Source of the DNA: Coprococcus eutactus
GTDB taxonomy: Bacteria; Bacillota; Clostridia; Lachnospirales; Lachnospiraceae
Direction: 5' to 3'
NCBI RefSeq assembly: GCF_025149915.1
Contig: NZ_CP102278.1
Coordinates: 1,162,001 to 1,226,000 of the forward strand
Length of the DNA stretch: 64,000 nucleotides
The notes under the pieces are model-generated. The model worked only from the letters and a program-made list of their open reading frames with translations, ran no database searches and had not been told where the DNA came from. Position numbers and translations under genes: made by a program. Numbering within the stretch: the stretch's first letter is position 1; each line of letters starts with the position of its first letter. Of this stretch, positions 54,394 through 62,737 are shown piece after piece.

Positions 54394-55475
54394 TGATAGA
54401 TGACGAACTTCTATATCTCTGGTATGGAATGATGAACCGCATGGTACACACCCAGAAGATTGAGCTTGCATTCAGGTTTGGTGGCATCCGTGGGTTGTGG
54501 GAGACATCAGAAAAGGTCTTGCAGGAAAGTCTTACGAAGAAACAGTTTGAAATGGTAATGGAGAACAGGACGGAGCATGCTGTACTTGAATACAGGAATA
54601 GGTTGGAGGCTGGGCATATCACGTATGTATATCCAGGGCATGACTGTTATCCTGGAAAATTGTATGATATTCCGGATCCACCTATGCTGCTGTTTGCTGC
54701 AGGAGATATAAATGTGCTGAAGGATATGGCTCCGGCGGTGGCGGTTGTTGGAGCCAGAAAGGCCTCGGTGTATGGCAGAACGATGGCGGACAGGATCTCG
54801 GCGGATGTGTCGGCAGCAGGTGTTACGATAGTTAGCGGAATGGCACTTGGGATAGACGGGACTGCACATCGGGCGGCGTTATCCGGCGGTGGAAAGACGG
54901 TGGCAGTTCTTGGAAGTGGTATAAATGTGCCTTATCCAAGAGAGAATTATGATATATACCGCAGCATAGTAAATGGCGGAGGCGTTGTGGTCTCGGAAAG
55001 TGGACTTGATGTGGCACCGGAGGCATTTCGTTTTCCCTACAGGAACAGGATAATAAGCGGAATGTCAGACGGTGTGCTGGTGGTGGAGGCCCGTGAGAAG
55101 AGTGGCTCCCTCATCACAGCCGACCAGGCACTGGAGCAGGGGAGAGATGTGTATGCGGTTCCGGGAAGAGTAACTGATACGGGCAGCGCGGGCTGTAACA
55201 ATCTGATAAAAATGGGCGCAATGTGTGTTACATCGTCTGAGGATATATTGGAAGAACTTGGAATACAGACAGTCAAAGGACAGTTCCTTAACAAAAAATT
55301 ACTTGCACCTGCAGAGAAAAAAGTGTATAGTTGTGTACGTTTGGAATCAAGACATATTGATGATATATGTTTTGAGGCTGGGATGACGGTGTCTGAGACA
55401 GCTCAGATACTATTTGAATTAGAGAAGAAGAGGCTGGTAAAACAGTTGGTGAGAAACTATTACTGCAGGGCCTGA
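54393..55475 (+). CDS. dprA: DNA-processing protein DprA
   Basis: This 360-residue DprA/Smf protein loads RecA on incoming single-stranded DNA. The N-terminal SAM-like region (about 1-70) is followed by the Rossmann domain with AVVGARKASVYGRTMAD, VSGMALGIDGTAHRAAL, VAVLGSGINVPYPREN and SGSLITADQALEQGR. A C-terminal winged-helix (DML1-like) spans about 300-358. The ATG overlaps the comM stop, with GGAGGTG upstream, so the two are translationally coupled. topA follows, as in many Firmicutes. Confidence 0.95.
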   Translation: MIDDELLYLWYGMMNRMVHTQKIELAFRFGGIRGLWETSEKVLQESLTKKQFEMVMENRTEHAVLEYRNRLEAGHITYVYPGHDCYPGKLYDIPDPPMLLFAAGDINVLKDMAPAVAVVGARKASVYGRTMADRISADVSAAGVTIVSGMALGIDGTAHRAALSGGGKTVAVLGSGINVPYPRENYDIYRSIVNGGGVVVSESGLDVAPEAFRFPYRNRIISGMSDGVLVVEAREKSGSLITADQALEQGRDVYAVPGRVTDTGSAGCNNLIKMGAMCVTSSEDILEELGIQTVKGQFLNKKLLAPAEKKVYSCVRLESRHIDDICFEAGMTVSETAQILFELEKKRLVKQLVRNYYCRA

Positions 55476-55544
55476 GATATCAGGGAGAGGCGCTGCACAG
55501 CTTCGTGACTATACACAGAATATTACGGAAAGGAACAGATACCT

Positions 55545-57620
55545 ATGGCAAAAAATCTTGTTATTGTTGAGTCTCCGGCAAAGGCTAAGACAATCAAAAA
55601 GTTTTTGGGGTCAAACTATGAGGTCATAGCTTCAAACGGACATGTTAGAGATCTTCCTAAGAGTCAGATGGGAATAGACGTTGATAATGATTTCGAGCCA
55701 AAGTATATCACTATAAGAGGGAAAGGTGATATTCTTGCGGCACTCAGAAAAGCGGTGAAGAAAGCGGATAAGATATATCTCGCAACTGACCCGGACCGTG
55801 AGGGAGAGGCTATATCCTATCATCTTATGAAAGCTCTCAAGCTTGAGGATAAGGATTACAAGCGAATTACATTTAATGAGATAACAAAGAATGCAGTCAA
55901 GAATTCAATAAAGCAGGCGAGAGATATAGATATGAATCTTGTTGATGCACAGCAGGCAAGACGAGTTCTGGACAGATTGGTTGGTTATAAGATAAGTCCG
56001 GTCCTTTGGGCAAAGATCAAGAGAGGCCTTTCAGCAGGCCGTGTCCAATCAGTTGCGCTTAAGCTTGTGTGTGACAGAGAGAAAGAGATAAATGATTTTA
56101 TACCACAGGAATACTGGACATTGGATGCGAATCTCATAGCCGGCAAGATGAAAAAGCCTATCACTTTCAAGTTTACAGGAGATGGAACAAACAAAGAGGA
56201 GATATCCGGACGCGCTGCACTCGATGAGATATTAAAGTCACTTGATGGCGGAGAGTATGTTGTAAAGTCCATAAAGGAGAGCGAGAGAAACAAGAAACCT
56301 CCGCTTCCATTTACAACGAGTACGATGCAGCAGGAGGCGTCGTCCAAGCTCAACTTTGCAACATCAAAGACCATGAGGATAGCCCAGCAGCTGTATGAGG
56401 GCGTTGACATAAAGGGCCGTGGAACAATCGGTCTTATAACATACCTGAGAACGGATTCCACCAGAATATCGGAGGAGGCTGTTGCGGCAGCAGACACATA
56501 TATTGCAGACAATTTTGGGCAGCAGTATATCGGGGATTCCAATGGAAGAGCCAAGACTGACAAGAAGATACAGGATGCACATGAGGCTATACGTCCTACG
56601 GATGTGGCACTTTCACCGGTCATGATAAAGGATCAGGTATCCCATGACCAGTTCAGACTGTACCAGCTTATATATAACAGATTCCTTGCCAGCCAGATGT
56701 CGGGTGCTGTATATTCAGTCAAGAACGTGAAGGTTGGATGTGGCAGTGCTGTATTCCAGACATCAGCATCCAAGATAGCATTTGATGGTTTCCTTGCCGT
56801 GTACAATCTGGACAATGACAGAGGAGAGAGTGTGGCAGGTATCAACAATCTGTCTGAGGGCGATGTGCTGAATCTTGACAGCCTTGATGAAAAGCAGCAC
56901 TTTACACAGCCACCGGCGAGATACACGGAGGCGCTTCTCGTAAAGACTCTTGAGGAACTGGGTATAGGAAGACCAAGTACTTATGCACCAACCATATCAA
57001 CGATACTTGCGCGAAGATATATAACAAAAGAACAGAAGAAGCTTTATGTTACCGCCTTGGGAGATGCGGTGAACCAGAGTATGGAGCAGGCGTTCCCTGT
57101 TATAATAGATGTAAATTTTACAGCAAACATGGAGTCACTTCTTGATAATATAGGAGAGGGTGCAGTTGACTGGAAGGTCGTAGTCAGAAATTTCTATCCA
57201 GATCTCGATGAGGCGGTAAAGAAAGCGGAGGCAGAACTTGAGTCCATAAAGATTGAAGATGAGGTGTCGGATGAGGTCTGTGATGTGTGCGGACGCAATA
57301 TGGTAGTAAAGTATGGCCCTCATGGCAAGTTCCTTGCATGCCCGGGATTTCCTGAATGCAGATCCACAAAGCCGTTCTATGAGAAGATAGGCGTTGCATG
57401 TCCAAAGTGTGGTGCTGACGTTGTCATAAAGACCACAAGGAAGGGTAGAAGATACTATGGATGTATAAAGGCTCCTGAGTGTGATTTTATGTCATGGGCG
57501 ATGCCAAGCAACGAAAAGTGTCCTGAGTGCGGTGGCTACATGGTCGTCAAGGGCAATAAACTTGTATGTGCTGATCAGAAATGTGGGTATACATGTAACA
57601 ATAAGGCGGCAGAAAATTAA
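55545..57620 (+). CDS. topA: DNA topoisomerase I
   Basis: This 691-residue type IA topoisomerase relaxes negative supercoils. It has the TOPRIM domain (IVESPAKAKTIKKFLG; ATDPDREGEAISYH), the catalytic Tyr300 in GLITYLRTDSTRIS and the cleavage domain region with RPSTYAPTI. Three C-terminal four-Cys zinc ribbons follow (CDVCG...CPGFPEC, CPKCG...CIKAPEC, CPECG...CADQKC). All are intact and the length is normal. Its position after dprA and before codY matches the common Firmicutes order. A terminator follows at 57635. Confidence 0.97.
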   Translation: MAKNLVIVESPAKAKTIKKFLGSNYEVIASNGHVRDLPKSQMGIDVDNDFEPKYITIRGKGDILAALRKAVKKADKIYLATDPDREGEAISYHLMKALKLEDKDYKRITFNEITKNAVKNSIKQARDIDMNLVDAQQARRVLDRLVGYKISPVLWAKIKRGLSAGRVQSVALKLVCDREKEINDFIPQEYWTLDANLIAGKMKKPITFKFTGDGTNKEEISGRAALDEILKSLDGGEYVVKSIKESERNKKPPLPFTTSTMQQEASSKLNFATSKTMRIAQQLYEGVDIKGRGTIGLITYLRTDSTRISEEAVAAADTYIADNFGQQYIGDSNGRAKTDKKIQDAHEAIRPTDVALSPVMIKDQVSHDQFRLYQLIYNRFLASQMSGAVYSVKNVKVGCGSAVFQTSASKIAFDGFLAVYNLDNDRGESVAGINNLSEGDVLNLDSLDEKQHFTQPPARYTEALLVKTLEELGIGRPSTYAPTISTILARRYITKEQKKLYVTALGDAVNQSMEQAFPVIIDVNFTANMESLLDNIGEGAVDWKVVVRNFYPDLDEAVKKAEAELESIKIEDEVSDEVCDVCGRNMVVKYGPHGKFLACPGFPECRSTKPFYEKIGVACPKCGADVVIKTTRKGRRYYGCIKAPECDFMSWAMPSNEKCPECGGYMVVKGNKLVCADQKCGYTCNNKAAEN

Positions 57621-57634
57621 AAATGAGATTATAT

Positions 57635-57680
57635 ATCCTGTGGGAGGGAAGGAGAAATCCGGATTTCCCACGGGATTTTT
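57635..57680 (+). terminator. Terminator of topA
   Basis: ATCCTGTGGGA (57635-57645) pairs with TCCCACGGGAT (57666-57676) over 11 bp with one T-G, followed by TTTTT. An AAATCCGGATTT palindrome lies in the loop. Confidence 0.82.
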
Positions 57681-57755
57681 GTTGTATTGTCTGTTATTTT
57701 ATATAATTGTGTGAAAATTAGCAAAACGCTTAGGTTGTCATAATGTTGAAAATTG

Positions 57756-57789
57756 TGTCGAAAAATGATCCTACCACAATATGTTGTGG
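57756..57789 (+). promoter_or_regulatory. 0A-box-like heptamer and dyad upstream of codY
   Basis: TGTCGAA (57756-57762) equals the core Spo0A-binding heptamer, and CCACAA-TATG-TTGTGG (57774-57789) is a perfect dyad. Both lie in the 343-nt topA-codY spacer. A 7-base match alone is weak evidence. Confidence 0.3.
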
Positions 57790-57858
57790 CTAAAAATGCA
57801 AGTAAAATCAACACTTTCTTAAATTTTTAAATTCATGCCTACTTTACATAAAATAGGC

Positions 57859-57887
57859 TTGTTATGAGTAATTCATTGTGATAGAAT
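57859..57887 (+). promoter_or_regulatory. codY promoter
   Basis: TTGTTA (57859-57864), 17 bp and TAGAAT (57882-57887) precede the ATG by 76 nt. The -35 box overlaps the 3' arm of a GCCTA/TAGGC dyad. Confidence 0.6.
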
Positions 57888-57963
57888 TTCAAATAGTCAT
57901 AAAAATTCGCGCAAAAGATACTTTTTGTTACATATTATTACACAAAAATTTGGAGGATAACTT

Positions 57964-58728
57964 ATGAGTGTACAATTGTTAGATAAAACACGAAAGATAA
58001 ACAAGTTATTGCACAATAACAATTCACATAAGGTCGTGTTTAACGATATCTGTGATGTGCTCAGCGATATTCTGGCGTCGAACGCCATGGTTATTAGCAA
58101 GAAGGGAAAGATACTTGGACTTAAGAACAGGGAAGATATCCCTGAGATCCACGAGCTGATCGAGGGAAAGGTAGGAAGCCTTATAGACAACATGCTCAAC
58201 GAGAGACTTCTGCTTGTTTTGTCTACAAAAGAGAATGTCAACCTAACGACACTCGGATTTGACGGAGTGGATATCGACAAGTATCATGGATTGCTTCTTC
58301 CGATAGACATTGCCGGAGAGAGACTTGGAACTCTGTTTTTGTACAGACTTGGGACTGAGTACGATATTGATGATATCATTCTTGGAGAATATGGAACGAC
58401 GGTCGTCGGCCTTGAGATGATGAGGGCTCTCAACGAGGAGAATGCGGAGGAGAACCGCAAGATCGCGATAGTTCGTTCAGCGATCAGCACACTCTCGTTC
58501 TCAGAGCTTCAGGCGATAAAGCATATCTTCTCAGAGCTTGACGGCGAGGAGGGAATACTGGTTGCCAGCAAGGTGGCGGATCGGGTAGGTATAACAAGGT
58601 CTGTTATAGTGAATGCCCTCAGAAAGTTTGAAAGCGCGGGAGTTATAGAGGCGAGATCTTCGGGAATGAAGGGGACATACATCAAAGTGTTAAATGATGT
58701 TGTGTTCGATGAACTGAAGGATGCCTGA
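57964..58728 (+). CDS. codY: GTP-sensing transcriptional repressor CodY
   Basis: This 254-residue CodY has an N-terminal GAF-type effector domain (about 1-155) that senses branched-chain amino acids and GTP, and a C-terminal winged helix-turn-helix with the diagnostic ASKVADRVGITRSVIVNALRKF followed by GVIEARSSGMKGTYIKV. It represses amino-acid synthesis and other stationary-phase genes when nutrients are plentiful. The leu/ilv genes at 25567-32211 are likely targets by family knowledge, though no strong box is visible there. It has its own promoter and TTGGAGGA before the ATG. The order topA-codY matches Firmicutes in general. Confidence 0.97.
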   Translation: MSVQLLDKTRKINKLLHNNNSHKVVFNDICDVLSDILASNAMVISKKGKILGLKNREDIPEIHELIEGKVGSLIDNMLNERLLLVLSTKENVNLTTLGFDGVDIDKYHGLLLPIDIAGERLGTLFLYRLGTEYDIDDIILGEYGTTVVGLEMMRALNEENAEENRKIAIVRSAISTLSFSELQAIKHIFSELDGEEGILVASKVADRVGITRSVIVNALRKFESAGVIEARSSGMKGTYIKVLNDVVFDELKDA

Positions 58729-58802
58729 TGAATTATACAGTACCCATTTAGGATATAAGTATGCGATAGAAATACGTTATAACATATAAAAGGAGAAGAA
58801 AT

Positions 58803-60014
58803 ATGACACCGAATATTATAGCGGCAATAGTGACATTGGTAGTAGGTCTTGCAATAGTAGTGATTAGCTTTTTTATCGGAGACGGCAAGAAGGAGAATGA
58901 GACGGATGGTACGCTTGCAGACAGCAGGGAGAAGCTTGAGAAACAGCTCGATGAATATTGTGATCTTCTTGTAGAAAAGAAGAAAAATGATCTGAAAAAG
59001 CAGGGCGATGAAGTCAAGAATAACATGAAGAAAGGCCTAGATGAGGTGAAGGCTTCATCAAAGAAAGAGCTTGCCGAGATCAGGGATTCATCAAAGAAGG
59101 AGATCGATGAATACAGGGAGAGTGCAAGAAAAGAGATAGATGAGTTAAAAGCATCAACAGACAAGAGAGTTAATGATATGACATCCGATGCTACACAGAG
59201 GATAGATAAGGCTATGGCGGATTATGAATCCAGCATTGAGGCGGCAAAGGATAAGATGAGAAAAGAGCTTGAGGCATGCTCTTCACAGCTCTCCGAGAAG
59301 GCGAAGAAGCAGATGATAGATTATATCAATCAGAGCCTGACGGAGGCATACGAGTCATATGACCCGGACGACACAAGCGAGAAAGAGCCTATAACATATG
59401 ACGAGTCTGCAAAGCCAGAAGATGAGAAGGAAAATGACAGTATAGCTAATGAACCGGCTGCAGGCGAGACAGATGATGATGAAACAGATGCGACAGAGAC
59501 AGATGAGGCAGAGTCAGATACAGCAGATCAGGATGATGGAGATATGATCGATCAGGAACTTGAGAAACAGGCTTCCGATACGGCGGATGCTGAGCATGGC
59601 GATGTGCCTGAGCAGGAGACAGAAGGTGCAGTTGTAAACGAAGCTCAGGAGTCAGTTGTCTCTATAGAGGATAAGCAGGTTACAGATAGTGCATTCACGG
59701 TTGTCGAAGCAGCAAACCCAGAGAAGATGGCAGCAGCTATAGAGGAGGGAAATGTTGTACCGGTACCTCAGAAGAGTAGAAACAACAGATCAAAGAAGAA
59801 AAAGAAGAAAAAAACTGCACAGAACAGGCCTTTGGATATCTGGGATGAAGGTGTTGACACAGAGACACAGGTGGCTGAGCTTCACAGAAAAGGACTCAGC
59901 ATAATGGAAATTGCAAATAAACTTGGAATCGGTGTCGGCGAGGCCAAGGTTATGATCGACCAGATAAACGAGGTAAAAATTACAGAGAATTCAGATGAGA
60001 CTGGCAGGCAGTAA
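58803..60014 (+). CDS. SwrB-like membrane coiled-coil protein with C-terminal HTH
   Basis: This 403-residue protein has one N-terminal transmembrane helix (about 4-25), a long charged coiled-coil (about 38-170), a very acidic Asp/Glu/Thr-rich region (about 190-300), a Lys-rich patch (about 333-342) and a C-terminal helix-turn-helix-like segment (about 352-392) with QVAELHRKGLSIMEIANKLG followed by a GVGEAKVMI strand-helix. That C-terminal pattern and the N-terminal anchor match DUF6115/SwrB-type proteins. In Bacillus swrB lies just before rpsB at the end of the flagellar operon downstream of codY; here it sits in the matching position without flagellar genes. The role without flagella is unknown. 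Confidence 0.65.
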   Translation: MTPNIIAAIVTLVVGLAIVVISFFIGDGKKENETDGTLADSREKLEKQLDEYCDLLVEKKKNDLKKQGDEVKNNMKKGLDEVKASSKKELAEIRDSSKKEIDEYRESARKEIDELKASTDKRVNDMTSDATQRIDKAMADYESSIEAAKDKMRKELEACSSQLSEKAKKQMIDYINQSLTEAYESYDPDDTSEKEPITYDESAKPEDEKENDSIANEPAAGETDDDETDATETDEAESDTADQDDGDMIDQELEKQASDTADAEHGDVPEQETEGAVVNEAQESVVSIEDKQVTDSAFTVVEAANPEKMAAAIEEGNVVPVPQKSRNNRSKKKKKKKTAQNRPLDIWDEGVDTETQVAELHRKGLSIMEIANKLGIGVGEAKVMIDQINEVKITENSDETGRQ

Positions 60015-60033
60015 AGCGGTCGGGAGGTAAGAA

Positions 60034-60903
60034 ATGTATAAAAAAAGTTTTTTCAGAGGACTTGGAACAGGTTTGATCGTGGGTGCTCTTACCGTTACTG
60101 TTGCATTTAACTTTGACAATGCCGGAAAGAATAATTCAGACCAGGGCAATACGACAAAAGTTGTTCAGCAGGATAATACAGAAAACACGGGTTCCACATC
60201 GGAAACAGCAAAGACCACTGAGACGGAAAAGAACACCACAGAGAAGTCAACAGGAAAAGATAATACAAAAGATGCTGCAAAGGACTCTACAAAGGATACC
60301 ACGGAGAAGGTTTCATCAGACACGAAGGGCAGCAATATCAATGGAAAAGGCGATGTCAACTCTGGTGGCAGCAACGGCAAAAGCACCAAAGACGGCAGCA
60401 ACACAGGAAATGGCAATGCGGGCAGCACGGCTGGCTCGGATGATAAGAGTAGTGCATCGACAGGGGACAAGTCTGGAACGTCGACTGGTAATAAGGGCGG
60501 ATCTTCATCTAGTGACAATAATGGATCGTCACAGGGCGGCAATGATCTGAGTGACAACACACAGAAAGTACCATCATCTAAGGATAATGGATATACAGAG
60601 GACAAGAATTCACAGTCGGGATCAACGGCAACGACAGAAAAGACAACCGAGGCTAATACAGAGGCTCCTAAGCCGAGTGCAATAAAGTATGATAATGGCG
60701 GCGGTCAGATCACGATCGTTGATGGAATGTCAGCGTATGAGATCTGTCAGCTGCTTGAACAGATAGGACTTCGCGATGCAGATGAGTATTATGATTGGCT
60801 GCTCAGATCAGGGTATTCGAACAGCCTTGTGTCAGGAACATATACATTTACTGGAAATGAAACAAATGGCGGGATTGTATGGATTCTGCTCGGACACCAG
60901 TAG
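60034..60903 (+). CDS. Membrane-anchored protein with YceG/LysM-like C-terminal domain
   Basis: This 289-residue protein has an N-terminal membrane anchor (about 7-26) and a long low-complexity Ser/Thr/Gly/Asn/Lys-rich region (about 30-205), probably an extended wall-spanning linker. A compact C-terminal domain (about 215-289) includes ITIVDGMSAYEICQLLEQIG, the YDWLLRSGYSN segment and VSGTYTFTG, which resembles the small N-terminal LysM-like region of MltG/YceG transglycosylases. The catalytic YceG domain itself is absent. I infer a cell-wall-facing binding protein. GGGAGG precedes the ATG 19 nt after the previous gene. Confidence 0.65.
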   Translation: MYKKSFFRGLGTGLIVGALTVTVAFNFDNAGKNNSDQGNTTKVVQQDNTENTGSTSETAKTTETEKNTTEKSTGKDNTKDAAKDSTKDTTEKVSSDTKGSNINGKGDVNSGGSNGKSTKDGSNTGNGNAGSTAGSDDKSSASTGDKSGTSTGNKGGSSSSDNNGSSQGGNDLSDNTQKVPSSKDNGYTEDKNSQSGSTATTEKTTEANTEAPKPSAIKYDNGGGQITIVDGMSAYEICQLLEQIGLRDADEYYDWLLRSGYSNSLVSGTYTFTGNETNGGIVWILLGHQ

Positions 60904-60924
60904 AGGGATAAAAAGGGGGATAAA

Positions 60925-61623
60925 ATGATGAATAACGAAGAACAGCAGATAAATGGATTTGCAGGACAGCAGTATGGCTATGATCAAAATTATGCAGGAC
61001 AGCAGTATGGTTATGACCAAAATTATGGTGGACAGCAGTATGGATATAATACCAATCAGAATGGACAGTTCCAGGGATCTTATGGAAATGGCATTGATCA
61101 ACAGAGCTTTGGTGTAGATGTTTCGTATAACCAGAATCAGGGATATGCACAGCCAGCAATGAACACACAGACATTTGGGAAAGAGACTGTCAGTTCAAAT
61201 GTTGTGACTGGAATTGTCGGAGCGTTCTTGGGATCGCTCGTGGGTGTTGCAATGTGGGTTATTGTATACAAATTGGGATATATCGCAGGAATGTCAGGCG
61301 CGGTCATGGTAATATGTGCTATGATGGGATATAAGAAATTTGGTAAGTGTCTGGATATCAAGGGAATAATCATATGCGTAGTGCTGTGTATCGGCATGAT
61401 ATATATTTCTCAGAGACTCAGCGTCAGCTTACAGCTCTATAAAGAGTTCAGTGACTATGGTTATGATATGGCATTTTCAGATTGTTACAAGGAAATGTTC
61501 GATATCCTTGATGTGGTAGATCAGAAAAGCACGTTCTGGGGAGATCTTGCTATAGGATATCTGCTGTTCGTTATTGCCAGTGTTTCATATGTAATAAGCA
61601 GTATAAAGAATAGAGCGAAATAA
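60925..61623 (+). CDS. Membrane protein with GQQYGYDQNY repeats
   Basis: This 232-residue protein starts with a Gln/Tyr/Gly/Asn-rich cytoplasmic tail holding three near-identical copies of GQQYGYDQNY (about 14-43), then a further QNQ/QP-rich region. Four hydrophobic segments follow (about 95-118, 120-137, 149-165 and 213-228). Such Gly/Tyr/Gln-rich tails precede DUF-type membrane domains in many Lachnospiraceae proteins. The function is unknown. AAGGGGG upstream supports the start; two adjacent ATGs (60925, 60928) are possible. A terminator follows at 61663. Confidence 0.65.
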   Translation: MMNNEEQQINGFAGQQYGYDQNYAGQQYGYDQNYGGQQYGYNTNQNGQFQGSYGNGIDQQSFGVDVSYNQNQGYAQPAMNTQTFGKETVSSNVVTGIVGAFLGSLVGVAMWVIVYKLGYIAGMSGAVMVICAMMGYKKFGKCLDIKGIIICVVLCIGMIYISQRLSVSLQLYKEFSDYGYDMAFSDCYKEMFDILDVVDQKSTFWGDLAIGYLLFVIASVSYVISSIKNRAK

Positions 61624-61662
61624 GTGAAAAACAGATGAGTGATCAATATATTTGACATACAG

Positions 61663-61692
61663 AAAAAAAGTGCTTGAATGCACTTTTTTTTT
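61663..61692 (+). terminator. Terminator overlapping the rpsB promoter
   Basis: A perfect 11-bp stem AAAAAAAGTGC/GCACTTTTTTT (61663-61673 with 61680-61690) is followed by more T. Its six-base loop TTGAAT is the -35 hexamer of the next promoter. Confidence 0.88.
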
Positions 61693-61702
61693 GTGTTACA
61701 AT
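61674..61702 (+). promoter_or_regulatory. rpsB promoter with extended -10
   Basis: TTGAAT (61674-61679), 17 bp and TACAAT (61697-61702) with TGT immediately before it form an extended -10 promoter. The transcript would have a leader of about 115 nt (61709-61823), with a TGCG/CGCA-type hairpin near 61712; I cannot match it to a known S2 leader. Confidence 0.75.
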
Positions 61703-61823
61703 GTCGATTGCGTGAGTGCGCAGAACAAATATACATGCTGGTTGATAGTTGGCGTGGTGCCTGTGCTCGGGTGGTCCAAAGAGTTGATACTGGCAGAAGA
61801 TTTTAACCATGGAGGTAGAAAAA

Positions 61824-62558
61824 ATGAGCGTTATTTCAATGAAACAGTTATTAGAGGCAGGTGTACATTTCGGACACCAGACAAGAAGATGGAACCCTAA
61901 GATGAAGCCATACATCTACACAGAGCGTAATGGTATCTACATCATCGATCTTCAGAAGTCAGTAGGAATGGTTGACGATGCTTACAATGCAATCGGTGAT
62001 TGTGTTGCAAACGGCGGAACAATCCTTTTTGTTGGTACAAAGAAGCAGGCTCAGGACTCAATCAAGAGCGAGGCAGAGCGTTGCGGTATGTACTATGTAA
62101 ATGAGAGATGGCTTGGAGGTATGCTTACAAACTTCAAGACAATCCAGACAAGAATCGCTACTCTCAAGAAGTACGAGGAGATGGAGCAGGACGGTACATT
62201 TGATGTTCTTCCAAAGAAGGAAGTTATCCAGATCAAGAAAGAGATGGAGAAGCTTGAGAAGAACCTTGGTGGTATCAAGGACATGAAGAGAATCCCAGAC
62301 ATGATCTTCGTTGTTGATCCTAAGAAGGAAAGAATCTGTATCCAGGAGGCTCAGTCACTTGGAATTAAGCTTGTTGGTATCGCTGATACAAACTGTGATC
62401 CAGAGGAGCTTGACTATGTAATTCCTGGTAACGATGATGCTATCAGAGCTGTAAAGCTTATCGTTTCAAAGATGGCAGACGCTGTTATCGAGGCTCAGCA
62501 GGGCGTTGACGCTGATTCAGTAGAAGAGGCAGAGGCTGAGGAGGCTACAGAGGAGTAA
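61824..62558 (+). CDS. rpsB: 30S ribosomal protein S2
   Basis: This ribosomal protein of about 244 residues starts [19 protein letters not shown], then [24 protein letters not shown], with [14 protein letters not shown] and [11 protein letters not shown] later; all are typical of S2. The ATG at 61824 follows GGAGGT (61811-61816); the earlier in-frame ATG at 61809 overlaps that ribosome site. The C-terminus is acidic, as usual. Its transcript reads into tsf through a hairpin in the 179-nt spacer, and codon use is that of highly expressed genes. Confidence 0.97.
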   Translation: MSVISMKQLLEAGVHFGHQTRRWNPKMKPYIYTERNGIYIIDLQKSVGMVDDAYNAIGDCVANGGTILFVGTKKQAQDSIKSEAERCGMYYVNERWLGGMLTNFKTIQTRIATLKKYEEMEQDGTFDVLPKKEVIQIKKEMEKLEKNLGGIKDMKRIPDMIFVVDPKKERICIQEAQSLGIKLVGIADTNCDPEELDYVIPGNDDAIRAVKLIVSKMADAVIEAQQGVDADSVEEAEAEEATEE

Positions 62559-62611
62559 TCTGTAGTTGATCATAATTGATTACAAGTAATAAATGATTAT
62601 AAAAAGTAACG

Positions 62612-62657
62612 GGGTAATATAATAAAAAGTATTATCCCGTGACTTTTAAAGAGACAT
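62612..62657 (+). terminator. Attenuator-like terminator between rpsB and tsf
   Basis: AAAAGTAACGGGGTAATA (62612-62629) pairs with 62640-62657 over 18 positions with one mismatch and one G-U; the stem ends in TTTT. It would lower tsf relative to rpsB by partial termination. I see no strong tsf promoter in the rest of the spacer. Confidence 0.75.
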
Positions 62658-62737
62658 ATACGGGCTGAAAGGCTTTAATAAAATGACATAAACATGATTA
62701 TGAGAATGTCAATATTCAAATTTGGAGGTAGAAAAAG

